64,000 nucleotides of DNA. It comes from Chinchilla lanigera. Its lineage: Eukaryota > Chordata > Mammalia > Rodentia > Chinchillidae. The stretch spans positions 2,922,580 to 2,986,579 of the forward strand of contig NW_004955475.1 of assembly GCF_000276665.1 (NCBI RefSeq), in the 5' to 3' direction. Shown here piece by piece: positions 35,300 through 48,060 of this stretch. Both the position numbers and the translations under genes were made by a program. Below the pieces are notes generated by a model. That model did no database searches. It was given only the letters and a program-made list of their open reading frames with translations, and was not told where the DNA came from. Numbering within the stretch: the first letter of the stretch is position 1; each line of letters begins with the position of its first letter.

Positions 35300-35425
35300 A
35301 GACAAGAGCAGATATTTATTTAGCATTATCTCATACTTTAGGTACTATAAAGATTAAATGCATTGTCTGTTTAATCTCCACAATGCTCCTGTTGAACAGT
35401 GTATTTATTATTTGAGTTCTCCAGG
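35300..35425 (+). mobile_element. Possible MIR fragment
   Basis: TTATTTAGCATTATCTCATA, TTTAATCTCCACAATGCTCC and GTATTTATTATTTGAG suggest a MIR core. The match is weak. Confidence 0.4.
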
Positions 35426-35802
35426 TAAATAGCTGAGATGCATATGTATATACATCTATATCTATATCTACTTATCTCTATATATAGATAAACATCTACT
35501 AACTACATAGAGAGATTTATAAAATTCAGTCACATGATTATGGAAGCATGCCAAGTCTAAGATCTGATGGAGTAATCCAGCAGATTGGACACTCTGGAGC
35601 AGTAGCAGTTTGACTCTAAAAGTAGACTGCTAATAGAATTCTGTCTTGCACTAGTGGAAGTCAGATTTTATTTTATTAAGACCTTCAACTCACTGATTGA
35701 AGATCACACACGTTATGGAGATAACAGCCTTTACTTAACATCCAGTGATTTAAATGTTAGTCTCATCCAAACAAAAACACCCAGAAAAAACCCCCACAAA
35801 CA

Positions 35803-35961
35803 CAGACACACAGAGGGCAGGAGGGCAGGAGAGGGGAAGGCAGGATGAGAGTGATAAAGAGAGAGATAAAGAGAGAGGGAGAGGGACAGGGAGAGATGGA
35901 GAAAGGGAGAAAGAGGGAGGGAGGGGAGAGGGACAGAGAGAGAGAGAGAGAGAGAGAGAGA
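35803..35961. repeat. (GA)n-rich polypurine tract
   Basis: About 150 bp are nearly pure purine on the plus strand (GGGAGAGGGACAGGGAGAG...), ending in a clean (AG)n at 35935-35961. The long ORFs on both strands here are repeat artefacts. Confidence 0.95.
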
Positions 35962-36744
35962 ACACTCTAGAACATTTTTTAACCAAATATCTGGCACTGT
36001 AGCTGAGCTAAATTGTCATGTAAATTTAATCACTGCTATTCTGTCTGCCTATTTTATAAGGAAGGAACTGGCTTTGAGCAATCTGAACAAACATTTGAAA
36101 TAGATAATTTGACTTACACAGCCAGGAACTCTATGATAGATATTAAAGTCTTATCTTTCTGAGTCTTGAGTGAAATGAAAATATAGCCAAATTTCCCTGG
36201 AAAATCCTTTAAATTGCCTACAAATTTGAATATCTGGTTTTGTGTATATAGTACTTATCTGTTCTTTTACTTATTTCCAGAGAAAATATCTGGTTTACAA
36301 TTAGAGGTCATATTCTAATTGGTTTCAGTCATTAAGTATTTATCCCATGATATATAATTAATTTAAATTACATGTGTATAGTGAATGAGACTCCTTTCTA
36401 ATGTTTTAATGATATTAAACTGAGTTAGATGTCTTGTTTATCATATATATAGCTGTTACCATTTAGAAACTATTTGCACATTAAAACTTGTTAATTGTTA
36501 TAAAAGGTGTATTGGTTGTTGGAGCTTAGTCATAGGTCATACCAAGAAGAAGCTCAGTTTAAGTAGTGTTAGATAAAAATCTATTGTATGTATAATTAAA
36601 AAAATAGTCAGTGAAATATTGTCAAGCCTACATAGCTACTTTGTTTTGTGTTCTCCAAGTGTACCTAATTACAGGTATAATTCCAAACATGTTTTCCCAT
36701 ACATTATCCAAGTATACCAAATTTCCAGATGCTGAAGTCAGTTT

Positions 36745-36832
36745 TTTCTTTTTTTTTTTTGTACCGGGAATTGAACTCAGGACCTTGTACTTGCCAGGCA
36801 GGCACTTGTGCCACTGAGCTATATCCCCAGCT
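36745..36832 (-). mobile_element. ID-type SINE with target-site duplication
   Basis: A short T run, then GTACCGGGAATTGAACTCAG ... CCCCAGC. TGAAGTCAGTTT repeats at 36733-36744 and 36833-36844. Confidence 0.9.
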
Positions 36833-37353
36833 TGAAGTCAGTTTGTAATTGCTTTTGTGTAGAAATTCTGTCTAGTAGATGATCTAAGTGCCTTTTTTGT
36901 CTCTTACCATTTCTAGGATTTCTGCATTTAGTAAAGATAGGGTGGTTATAGTTCATGGCCAGAGAGCACTGGTTATGTGTCAGGGGACAAAGATGGGGAG
37001 TTTGTGCTCTGTAGCCACTCAATACTGGCATCATCCCAAAGCAAAGAAGCCTCTTGATTTGTTTTGCTTTTTGATTTTTTTAATATCACTAGTTAGGGTG
37101 GGGGCTATCTTGCTCAGGACACACATACAGCTCACCCTTCTCTGAACTGCTATCTCACCATGCTGTACAAATGAGCACTTCATTATAACTGTCCTGTGTT
37201 TCTGGCTTCTGATTATTTTTTACAAGTAAATTTATTTTTTGAAATACATGAACAGTGTCATGTATGTCTCTCACAACCACTTACTGTGAATATTTTGGCA
37301 CATATTTTCTCAGTTTCATATTCTTTTTTTTTAAAGACCTCAGTCTCATATTC

Positions 37354-37400
37354 TGTCTGTCTTTCTGTCTGTCTGTCTCTCTCTCTCCTCACACACACAC
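37354..37400. repeat. (CTGT)n(CT)n(CA)n simple repeat
   Basis: TCTGTCTGTCTTTCTGTCTG, followed by CTCTCTCTCT and CACACACACA. Confidence 0.9.
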
Positions 37401-39084
37401 ATTTTCTTACTTTTGAAAGTAAGCTAAAGAAATTTCATCCCTAAAACTCAGCATGAATCACCTGCAAGTGACATTTTCCTAAATAACAACATCAGTAATA
37501 TAACACTCAAGAGAATAGACAATATTTTCATAATAATATCTGATTGAGTCTTGCATTTCTAAAAGGTTTTCAGAGTCACCATTTGTCAGTTTTTTTCTGT
37601 CTAATCTATGCCTTAGTCAGTTACCCCAATCAAAATCCCCACCTTCTTTCCTTGGGGTCTAAATTCCTATTTCCCAATGCTTTTGAGATTACTGTGATAA
37701 CAGATTAAACATTTATCTAGGTTTATACTAAGTCTACCTTTCTAATAATATTCATATCCATTCATCTCCCTTTTCTTTAACAATCAGTCACAGATGTCCT
37801 TATTGGAGAAAGACTGTAGTTTCAGAAGGTTAACCTTATTTTTTTACCTAAATAATAAATGTACAAAATACATGTGCCTATGGGCACACCATGTGCACCC
37901 CAGCATGAAAATTGATCAGTTTAAACAGACTCGTGTACAGAACCAGATTTCATCTTTCTGTTAGGGAGGAGCCTGGGGTTTATTTTGTTACCATGACAAC
38001 ATCCCTTTCTCTCCTTTCCACCTACTCTACTGTTTGGCATATTAGTTCTTTCATTTTCCTTCTAGTCTAATCTTCCCACTTTTAAGCTGTGTGTCAGAGC
38101 TATTTCAAATAAATGAAAAGCAAAAACTTCGTTTTGAGCAGTTAATTTCCTGGACTTTACTTATCTTTATCAAATACTCAGGAACTTAAATATATTTGAA
38201 ATTAATCACATTTTTTTCTCGATTTCTTTCTAGAATTGGGGAAATCCTAAGTGCTTTTATCCATCATATTTTGTAATACATCAATGAAAAAGCTTTAAGT
38301 TTTTTCCCCAAGTCAAATTCATTTCAAATTTCTGATTAGGGTTCTGGAGTTAGAGAGGGACAATGGAAATTAAAGCTGTCTTCCAAACAGCTGCCAAGTT
38401 TCTCTGCATGACTTTTTTTGTCATATACAACCTTCTTTACACTTAGTAACCTAGAAAGCTGAATTTTACAATAAAAAATAGGAAAAGTAGCTACTCACTT
38501 TGTAGTTACTGCCTAGTGAACACTTATAAACTGAAGTAATCCCACAACACTGAAGATGAAAAAAGATGAATTGAAGAGAGAAATCTTTATGACTGAGTTT
38601 TCAGACAATCTTTAGTTGAGCTTTCAAATCTCTGGCAATATTCAATAAAAAGTGAAATAGAGAGCCAGCCTGAGTCATCTCATGAAAGTGTCAAATCACC
38701 AAAATTCTAGCATTATACAGGTATTGAGTCCTTGCATTATATTTTCTTTACAGCCCCGATGTATAATGTTCTATATAGAGTGATAGACTAAACATTATAT
38801 AGCCATAGGGATCATTATATTCAAAATAGAGAATAAAATATACTGTAAATCAGGATTCTTACTAGAATTGTTTTGATATTATTAAAACAAAAATATCCAC
38901 TGCACACAAAATTTGTTCATTATACTAGTCTATAGGTATGGAATGCTTATTATCTGACCACATAAAAGAACAATTAGATTAATATTGAGAGCTGCATACG
39001 AATGAGTTCTATTTCTCAAAATATAATTTATTAGTATCTGTTTTATAAAATTTTGCATTTTGATCTGGTATTTTCAGCCATGCA

Positions 39085-41190
39085 TGTAACATTTTGATTA
39101 TATTTATCTACCATTACCCCCTCTTGTCCTCCCCACCCCCTTATTTCCTTCTTTTTGTCTAATAATAGTATCACTTCTACTTTTATGTGTTCTTTTTGTT
39201 TGTTTTTAGATTCCGTATATTAGGAGATATATACATTACTTGTCTTTATAAGTTTGGCCTATTTTTCTTAACAAGATGATCTCCTGTTACATCCATTCAT
39301 GCATCCATCTATTTTCCTGCAAATGATATAATTTCTTCCTTCTTTATTGTGTGCTATTACAGATTCAACCAAGGGCCTTTAGACAAGGGAGGTCTTTCCA
39401 TCTTTTAGTGTCTTGTCTTCTTAATTTCTTTCTTGGTGTTCTCTAATTTTAATTTTAGTGATCTTTTACCTCCTTAGTTAGACTGACTCCTAGGTACTTT
39501 TATGCTATTGTGTATGGAATTGTTTTTCTGGTTCCTTTGTCAACTATTTTATTATTAGGATATAGAAAAACTGTTGAGTTTTTAATGGTGATGTCATATG
39601 ATATTGCTGAATTTTTAAAATCAGTTCTAACAGTCCTTCTTGGTGTTCTTACTGTCTTCTGTATATAGGCTCTTATCATCTACAAATAGGAATAATTTTA
39701 CTTCTTCCTATCCTACTTACATTTCTTTTATTTCTTCCTCTTGAATAATTGCTCTGGCTAAAATTGCTGTCTTGAATAGTAGTGGTAAGAAGGGAAATCC
39801 TTGTCTTGTTTCTTATTTTAGAAAGAATTCTTTCAGTTATTCCCAATTCAGTATAGTGTTGGATATGGGTGTATGTTATATAAATAATTTGTTATATTGA
39901 AGTGTGTACCTTCTACACCTAGATATTTCAGGTTTTTTTATTGTGAAAGGAGCTGAAAAGTTTTCAGGCTATTTTTGGTACCAATTGAAATGGTCATGTG
40001 ATTTTTTTGTAATTTATTCTATTTATGTGTTGTATTTTATACACTGATTTAAGGATATTGAAACATTGTTTTATCCCCAGAAAAAATGAATTGGATCACA
40101 GTGTATGATCTTTTTTTCTCAAATTGGGTGCACCAATATTCAGTGCATATATATTCATAAAGGTTATATCATATTGGTGGTTTTTTTCTTTTTCTGTTCA
40201 ATGGTCTTGTTTCTTAATTTTTTCTTAAAAGTCTGCTTTGTCATGCATAGTTACTTTGTCAGAGTATAGCTACTTCTGCTTGCTTTTAGATTTCATTTGT
40301 ATGGAATATTGTTTTCCTTCCTTACATTTTCAATCTACATATGTCTTTGCCCATGAGATATGTTTCTTGCAGGCAGAACTATTGAGTGTTTTCTTTATCC
40401 ATTCTGCAGTCTGTCTTGTTATTGGGGAATTAATTTCATTTATATTCAGAGGTATTATAAAAAGGTATGTAGTGATTTCTGTCATTTTATTCTTTTTATA
40501 CTTTTTGATTATTCCTACTTATCAGTAATTCATCTATTCTTCCTCTTCTATGCATAGTATTCCTTCAAGTGTCTTCTGCAGAGTCTGCTTACAGGTTACA
40601 AATTACTTTATGCTAATATTGGAGTATCTTTACATGTACTTTGATTTTGAATGATAGGTTTGCTAGATATGGCCATCTACATTAGCACATATTTATTTCA
40701 GTGCTTAAATGCATCATTCACTGCCCTGCCTTTAGCATTTCTACAGATAATTCTATCATTATTCCAGTGATTCCACCTGTATAAGTGACTCAGCTTTCCA
40801 CATTATTACTTTGTTCTCTATTCTTAATGCTTTAATTACAGTGTTTCATGGGAGATTCTTTTCTAGTCATTCTTCTTTGAGGTTCTAAATACCTCCTATA
40901 CCAGGATGTCCATATCTTTACCAAGATTTGTTACTAATTTATTGAATATATTTTTATGCCCTCTATGGCACTGTCTTTTACATCAAAAATTTCTGAATAT
41001 GTTCTCATTGTACACCAGAGTTCTCGGAACTTTCTTCAAAAGTTCTTATTTTTTCTTTTAGTTTCTAGGTATGATAATCATCAGCCATTCAAGACCTGGT
41101 ATTCTGTCTTCTGCTTGATCCAATCTATTGGTGCACAGAGTATTTAATATGACTTATGAGTATTTCATTTCCAACATTTTTCAGAATTTA
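39085..41190 (-). mobile_element. L1, internally deleted (3'UTR, RT region, ORF1/5' region)
   Basis: 3'UTR-like sequence at 39085-39365 jumps directly to the RT part of ORF2 (39366-40100), then to the endonuclease and upstream sequence, reaching what looks like ORF1 by 40560-41150. It is heavily mutated. Internal gaps may be deletions or separate insertions. Confidence 0.65.
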
Positions 41191-42570
41191 TTTTTTACTA
41201 GTAAATGTTTCTAGTACATAATATTGTATTTCTTGTGGTTAGTTGATACATGTACGTGACATATCTTAATTTTTAACCCCTTCCCCTCTCCTTTTATGAT
41301 CTATCCCTTTATTGCTTAATCCCCTTTCCAGAGGAGAAAGATTTATGTCCCTACATCTTAGTATCCATTATTTAGTTTGCTCTTAAGTTAGAATTTGGGT
41401 TTCTTATAAATATCTCCTATGATATATTTAAGCTGATGAGGCTGATTTATTTCATTTAATATTATGGTCTCAAAGTGTATCCATTTCCCTACAAATGTTT
41501 CAGCTTTATCATTTCTTATGACAAAATAGTACTCCAATATGTATAAATGTCACACATTCTTTGTTTTGTTTTGTTTTGTTGGTTTTGGTTTTTCTCCAGT
41601 ACTGGGAACCGAACTCACGACCTTGCGCTTGCCAGGCAGGCCCTTTTGCCGCTGAGCTAAATCCCCAGCCCCATAACACACATTCTTTATCCACTCATCT
41701 ATTGAGCACATAGGCCACTCCCAAGATTTAGCTATTGTGGATTGTGCTGCAAATGGGTATGTATATATCAATGGAATATGATAAATGCAACCCTTTTGGG
41801 AAGATACTTGGAAGGAAAACACCTGGCTCAAAGGAAATTTCTTTTTTGTATTTTTTGAGGGATCTCCATACTGATTTTAATAGTGGTGGTACAAGTTTAC
41901 ATTCCTACCAACAATGTAGAGTTCTTTTACCCTACTTCCTCTCCTTCATTTGGTATTATTTGATTTCTTAATGGAAGCCATTCATTCCAAAGTAGCATAG
42001 AATCTCAGTGTGGTTTTAATTTTCTCTCTCTAATGACCAGAGATTATGAACATTTTTCATGTGGTTAGTGGCCCTTTGTAATGCATACTGAGGTGTGTCT
42101 ATTCATTTCACTTGTCTGATTTTTCATTTGATCTTTTATGTTGTGGGTGTCTAATTTTTTTTAATTCTTTATATATTCTAGACATTCCTCCTCTGTATGA
42201 GGAATACCTGACAAAAATTGTTTTCACATTCTTTGGGTTGTCTCTTCACTCAGTTGGTTGCCTCCTGTGTTGTGCAGAAGCTCTTAAATCTGGTATGATC
42301 CTCTTTGTTGACTGTTGGTACTATTTCTTGTGTAAATAGAGTTCTGCTCAGAAAGTCATTGCCTACACCTATTACTTCAGGAATTTTACCTAACTTCCAG
42401 CAGATTAAGTGTTTCTGCTTTAACATTTAGATCTTTGATATATTTTGACTTTAGTTTATTACCTGGTGAGAGATATGGATCTAGATGGATTCTTACATAT
42501 CACTTTTGGAAGTATAGCTATTTTGGCTATACGATCAGGGGGCATCCTTCCATTTTCTGATGTCCTGTTT
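41191..42570 (-). mobile_element. L1 fragment, 3'UTR and ORF2 3' part
   Basis: A new minus-strand L1 3' end begins here (pyrimidine-rich 3'UTR with ACCCCTTCCCCTCTCC), followed by ORF2 C-terminal sequence to about 42570. An ID SINE is inserted at 41563-41676. Confidence 0.75.
41563..41676 (-). mobile_element. ID-type SINE with target-site duplication
   Basis: A (GTTTT)n run leads into CTCCAGTACTGGGAACCGAA ... CCCCAGCCCC. CACACATTCTTT repeats at 41551-41562 and 41677-41688. Confidence 0.9.
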
Positions 42571-42574
42571 GTTT

Positions 42575-43093
42575 TATTTTTTCTTTTATTAGTACATGTT
42601 TGCAGCATACAATGTTTAAATTCATTTTGAGGAATTGGTGCATCTACATATCACAGTTTCTCTTTTTCTTTTAGTCACCTTCCCCTTCCCACCCACCTTC
42701 TTCCCTCCAGCTCTAACTCAATTTTCTGCATTTTTGTTCCTGTTATTATAATTCTAAGATCATGTATATGATACAAAATGTTTACATTCATTGAGGTTAT
42801 ATAGTTCCTGTACATAATATATCTTAATTCTGCTTACTTCTCCTTCTACTCCTTGTATCTCCTTGCCTTCAATCTCTTGGGTCCCTTTGCAATAGGTCTA
42901 TCCTCTTCTTTCCTTCTATCCATCCCTTATTATCTTCTTTGTCTTTTGTCTTCCTTAAATGAGAGACACAATACAGGATTTAAGCTTATGTGAGTGATTT
43001 ATATCACTCAACAATGTATATTCCAGTTGTATTCGTTTTCCTACAAATGTCTCAAATTAACCCTCTTTATAGCCAAGTAGTATTCCATTAGAA
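42575..43093 (-). mobile_element. L1 3'UTR fragment
   Basis: A third minus-strand L1 3' end: TACATGTTTGCAGCATACAA, pyrimidine-rich tract and GCCAAGTAGTATTCCATTA. It is interrupted at 43093 and appears to resume at 43597 with GTATAAATACATTTTCTTTG. Confidence 0.7.
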
Positions 43094-43095
43094 AT

Positions 43096-43594
43096 TGTCA
43101 GAGTTCATGACCATGGTGTGGCATAAAAGGTGAGTAGTTATTTAGAATTAGTGTCCAGGTTAACTTCCATGAAGGTCCAAAGGGACTGACTTTTATGTGG
43201 CACTGCTCAGAATGAGTCTCAGGGAAAAGCAGTCCTAATCTGAAGTGTATGTGGCTTTTCATTGAAAGATCTAAGAAGACAGGATAAAGGACCAAAGAAG
43301 GACACCTGTACAGGAATTCACATAGGGGACAGGTGAAGAGCAGAGGAAGATCAGTGTGGTCTGTTATATGACTGACCTTAAGGCTAATGTAAATAATTAA
43401 TTGAAGTATGGGGAAGATAAGGAAAAGAGCATACATTCCTTAAGGCAATGTATTTTGAGCCTACTTGGGCTTGTAGCCCCATAGGCTATCTTTTAATCTT
43501 TTACTATGCCTTCCAGAAGTTTTGGGCTTGTGGCCCCAAAAATCCCTTTATCTCTATATATCCTTCTCATACATACCTCTGGTCAATGCCCTCA
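43096..43594. mobile_element. Possible solo LTR or other insertion in L1
   Basis: These 500 bp are not L1-like and separate two L1 segments that would otherwise join (...AGTATTCCATT / GTATAAATACATTTTC...). The insert can be read as starting TG and ending CA. I do not recognise its family, and the target duplication is not clear. Confidence 0.45.
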
Positions 43595-43596
43595 CA

Positions 43597-45662
43597 ATGT
43601 ATAAATACATTTTCTTTGTCGATTCATCCATTGATTGGCGAAAAGACTGGTTCCAGGATTTAGCTATTGCAAATTGTGCTGCTATAAACATTGGTATGCC
43701 TGCATTGCTATAGTATGATGTCTTTAGCTCTTTGGGGAAGATACCTAAAGGGGAATAGCTGAGTCATGTGGAATTTCTAATTTTAGTTCTTTGATAAATC
43801 TCCATATTGATTTCCGTGTTGATTGTACTAGTTTGCAACAATGTAAGAGAGTTTCTTTCTCACCAAAGCAACACTACATTTATTACGCTTTGACTTCTTA
43901 ATAATTTCCATTCTTTCTGGTATAGACAGTCACTGTCATTTTAATTTTAATTTCTCTAATGTTCAGAGATGGTGAACATTTTTTCATAGATGTATTGTCC
44001 ATCTGTTCTTCTGAGAAGTGTCTGTCATTTGATTTGCCTATTTATTTATTGAGTCTAGTTTCTTAGTTGCTCTATTTTTTTTAGTTCTTTATATATTTTA
44101 AATATTAGTCTTTCATCTGAGGACTAGCTGGCAAATACTTTTTCCCATTCTATAGGTTGTTTCTTCACTAGTTGATTCTTTTGCTGTGCAGAAGTTTTAA
44201 AATTTGATGTAATCCAATTTGTTGATTCTTGTTATTTTATTTTGTGCAATTAGGTTTCTATTTTTAAAATCCTTTGTCCCTCAGAGGACTTCCAATGTTT
44301 TACCTATTTCATTTCCCCATAGTTTCGATGTTTCTTTTTAATCTTTATGTCTGTGATCCAGCTTGTTTTTTAGTTTAGTATGTGGTGAGAGATATAGGTC
44401 CTGCTTGAATCTTCTGCAAACACATATCCAGTTTCCTCAGCAGTATTTGCTGAATAGGCTATATTTTCTCCATTGTATTCTTTTGTCCCCTTTGTTAAAG
44501 ATCAAATAGCTGAATGTGTCTCAGCATGTTTCTGTAATCTCTATTCTGTTCCATTAATCCACATGTGTGTTTTTGTACCTGTACCATAATGTTTTTTTCA
44601 CTGTTGCTTTGCAGCATGGTTTGAAGTCTGGTATTGTGATACGTCTTACTTTGCTCTTGTTTCCCAAGATTACTTATGCTATTCTGGGTCTCTTCTGGTT
44701 CCATATGAGTTTTAGGATTATTTTCTCTAGGATTGTTCTCTGTGAAGTATGCTGTTGGCACTTTGATTGGGATTGCATTATATCTGTGTAACATTTTTGA
44801 GATTATGGCCATTTTGACTATATTTGTTCTTCCTATGCTGGAGCATGGGACATCTTCTCATTATGTGGTGTCCTCTTCATTCTCCTTTTTCAAGGAAGTG
44901 TAATTTTCTTTGTAGAGGTCTTTCACTTCTTTTGATGGGCTAATTTATTTCACTGAGGTTGATTCTTGATGTTATAATAAATAATATTATTTTCATAAAT
45001 TCCTTCTCATTGAGTTCATTATTGGTGTACACAAATACTATTGATTTTCACGTAATGATTTTGTATCCTGCTGTGTTGCTGAAGTTGTCTATTAATTCTT
45101 ATGGTTTTTTGTTGCAGTACTTTGATCTTCTATGTAGAGTATCACAATGATAAATTTGAATTAATCCTTTCTTATATGTGTCCCTTTTATTTATTTTTTT
45201 TCTGTTGCCTGATGGCTCTAGATAGTGTTTCAATTACTATGTTGGATAGAAATGATGATAGTGGGCATCCTTGTATGTGATGCTAGAAGGAATGCTTTCA
45301 GTGTTTTTTTCCATTTAATATGATGTGAGTCATTGTTTTGTAGATTTTATCAAATTCAGGTATGATCCTTCTGTGGCTATTTTCTTCAGAGTTCTTATCA
45401 TGAAGGAATGTTAGATTTTGTCAATAGCCTTTTCTACATCTTTTGATATGATTATGTGGTGTGTGTCCTTGCTTCCTTTTGTGTAGTGCATTACATTTAT
45501 TGATTTGCTTATGTTGAATTATCCTTTCATTTCTGGAATTAAATCTACTTGTTCATGATGTATTCCCCTTTAGGTGATACATTCTATTCACTAATATCTT
45601 TTTGAAGATTTTTGCTTCAGTGTTCCTTAAGGAGATTGGCCTATCATTTTGGTCTTTTTATT
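43597..45662 (-). mobile_element. L1, ORF2 C-terminal to RT region
   Basis: Continuous minus-strand ORF2 sequence; probably the body of the L1 whose 3'UTR is at 42575-43093. It stops at about 45662, where the next copy begins at a different L1 position. Confidence 0.8.
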
Positions 45663-45728
45663 CAGAGTAATGTATGTTTCTTTGTGAGGTATTTCACTTC
45701 CTTGGTTAGGTCAATACTGTCCTAAATA

Positions 45729-45954
45729 CAGTAAAACTATGGATTGTGACTAACTTGTTCTGTGAGTGTTCTGCCAGACAAGCAAGTAAATAAATTTTAA
45801 CTTGATAAATGTGATTCTTGTAATATGAGTAGTATATGATGCCAAATATCACATCTGAGTCAATGTTTCTTCTCTATCTCTGTCTTTGCCACCATTTCTG
45901 TCTGTTTCTGTCTTTGTCTTTGCCTTTGTGTTTGTTTTGCTGTTTCTCTCTGTT

Positions 45955-45991
<37 letters not shown>

Positions 45992-46617
45992 GGAATTGTG
46001 GGTGATCCTCTTCAAACAGCAAGAGTTTATGGAGGAGATCTTCTCAGCAGAACAAGAGGAGAAAAAGGCACTGGAAACCCTCACTTAAAATGACATTAGA
46101 GAGATGTATAAAATGTAGAAAACCCCACAAAATTTTGCAGAAGAGCACCACCCAAATAAGGCTGTAGCAATTCAAGCAGTGAATCTGTTTAATGACAGTG
46201 CAATGTCACATTTCCACAAAATCCTCAATGGAAGCAATAGCAAGAGTCATTGAATAGATTCTTTGTGAAAGTTGCATGAAAAAACAGTCCATTGACCCAA
46301 TACAGTAGATAGTGATTCTCTTAGTGATAGTGAAAGTTGTCCTATGCAATAACCGTCCTCTCTTCTGTCTCCCTCACACTAACCATGGAGGTTTTCAAAG
46401 CTAAGTCCAGATTATTTTTCTTTTCATTTTGTATTTTCTTTATTATTTTGTACTGTACTTCAGTATTGAAATCATTTACATGAATATTTCTGGGTTGTGG
46501 AATGTATCATTTGAGTTTCCACTATTTCTTATGGGGAAATTCACATTGATGTGCAAGTGCTTTGAATTACAAGCCTGTTTCCTGAAAGAATTATGCCTGC
46601 ACACCAAAGTTTTACTG
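45729..46617 (+). mobile_element. Tigger DNA transposon with both inverted ends, inserted at TA in L1
   Basis: The left end CAGTAAAACTATGGATTGTG and right end ...CCAAAGTTTTACTG are inverted copies, each flanked by TA (45727-45728, 46618-46619), the mariner-superfamily target. Between them lies the 3' end of a pogo/Tigger transposase gene on the plus strand: about 46025-46255 encodes a relic with E-E-I-F-S-A-E-Q-E-E-K-K-A and H-H-P-N-K-A-V-A-I-Q-A-V. At 889 bp it is an internally deleted, non-autonomous copy with stops. Removing it joins CCTAAATA to TTTAGATTTCC, restoring L1 sequence. Confidence 0.85.
45950..45991. repeat. (TC)n simple repeat within Tigger
   Basis: TCTCTC runs with a few TTTC interruptions. 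Confidence 0.9.
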
Positions 46618-47932
46618 TATTTAGATTTCCTTGATGCTATTGTAGGTGGTATTTTCCTAAATTCTATGTGAGTTTTTATTGGTGTACTGCAACAATATTG
46701 ATTTCTGAGTGTGGCTTTTTTATCCTGCTGCATTGTTGAATTTCATTATTAATTCTAAGAGTATTTTGGTGGAATTTTTAGTATTTCCTATGTAGATAAT
46801 CACACTTTCTACAAATAATGGTAACTTAGTTTCTTCTTTTTCTATATGTGTTCCTTTTATTTACTTTTGTTACCTGATTGTTCTTGCTAGGTTCAGTATT
46901 ATGTTAAACAAGAGTGGTAATAGTAGGCGTCCTTGTTGTGTTGCTAATTTTAGAGGAAGACTTCAGTTTTTCTTCATTTGATATGTTAACTCTAGGTTTT
47001 CCATGAATGCTTTTTTTCAGATTGAGGTAAAATCCCTTTATATCTATTTTCTCCAGTGATGCTTTTTTAATCCTAAATGCATGTTTAATTTTTGTAAAAC
47101 ACTTTTTCTGCATTGAGATAGTCATGTCTTTTTTCTTTTATTCATGTGATATATTACATTTGTTGATTTATGTACATTGAACCATGTTCTTAAATCAATA
47201 AGTGTAATTGGAATGTAAGATTCCTGGGAGGAAGCCTACTTGGTTATAATGTAGCATCCTTTTGATGATTTGGTGTATTCTGTTTGCCAGTATCTTGTTG
47301 AAGACTTTGGATCTACATTCCTTAAAGAGATTTTCCTATAGTTCCCTTTTTGTTAGACCTTGTCTGGTTTTGGAATCAGGGTGATGCTAGCTTCCAGGAA
47401 TGACATTGAGAGTAGTCTTTCCTTTCAATTTCAATAAAGAGCTTGGGGAGTATTGGTGTTACATCTTCTCTGAAGTTCTTGGAGAAGCCAACAGTGAATC
47501 TATCCGTACCTGGGGCTTTTCTAAAGATTTTTTTTAGAAGATTTTTTTTTTTAATTGCTGTTTCAATTTCATTACCTTTTTTGAATTATTCATGGTTTTT
47601 CTACCTTTTTGGTTCAGTTTTGATAATTCATATGCATCTAAAAATCTATCCAGTCTTCTGAGTTCTCCAATTTATTGGAATACAGGTTTGTGATGTATTT
47701 GTTAATAATCTCCTGAACATCTGTGATATCTCTTTTGATTTCACCTTTTTAATTTCTAATACCCTTTATTTTTGTTATTTGTTTTTTGTTAAGATTAACT
47801 GAGGGCTTGTCCATTTTATTTATTCTTTCAAAGAACTAGCTCTTCAGTTCCTTGATTGTTTGTATTGCTTGTTTCAGGGGGATTTTTTGTATCCAATTCA
47901 TTGTTTTCTGCTTTGGTATTTGTTTTGTTTGT

Positions 47933-48060
47933 TGTCTTTTTGAGACAGGGTTTTACTATACAGTTCAGGCTGGCCTTGAACTCACTTTGTAGCCAAAGCT
48001 GAACTCAAACTCCAGCCTGCTGAGTACTGGGATTATAGGTGTGCACAGCTATGCCTGGCC
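47933..48060 (-). mobile_element. B1-type SINE inserted in L1
   Basis: GTCTTTTTGAGACAGGGTTT ... GGGATTATAGGTGTGCACAG ... CCTGGC is a reverse-complement B1. Confidence 0.85.

Noticed and set aside
35731..36002. ORFs of about 80 codons rich in Ser-Leu or Arg-Glu-Gly
   Set aside because: They are translations of the (GA)n tract and its complement.
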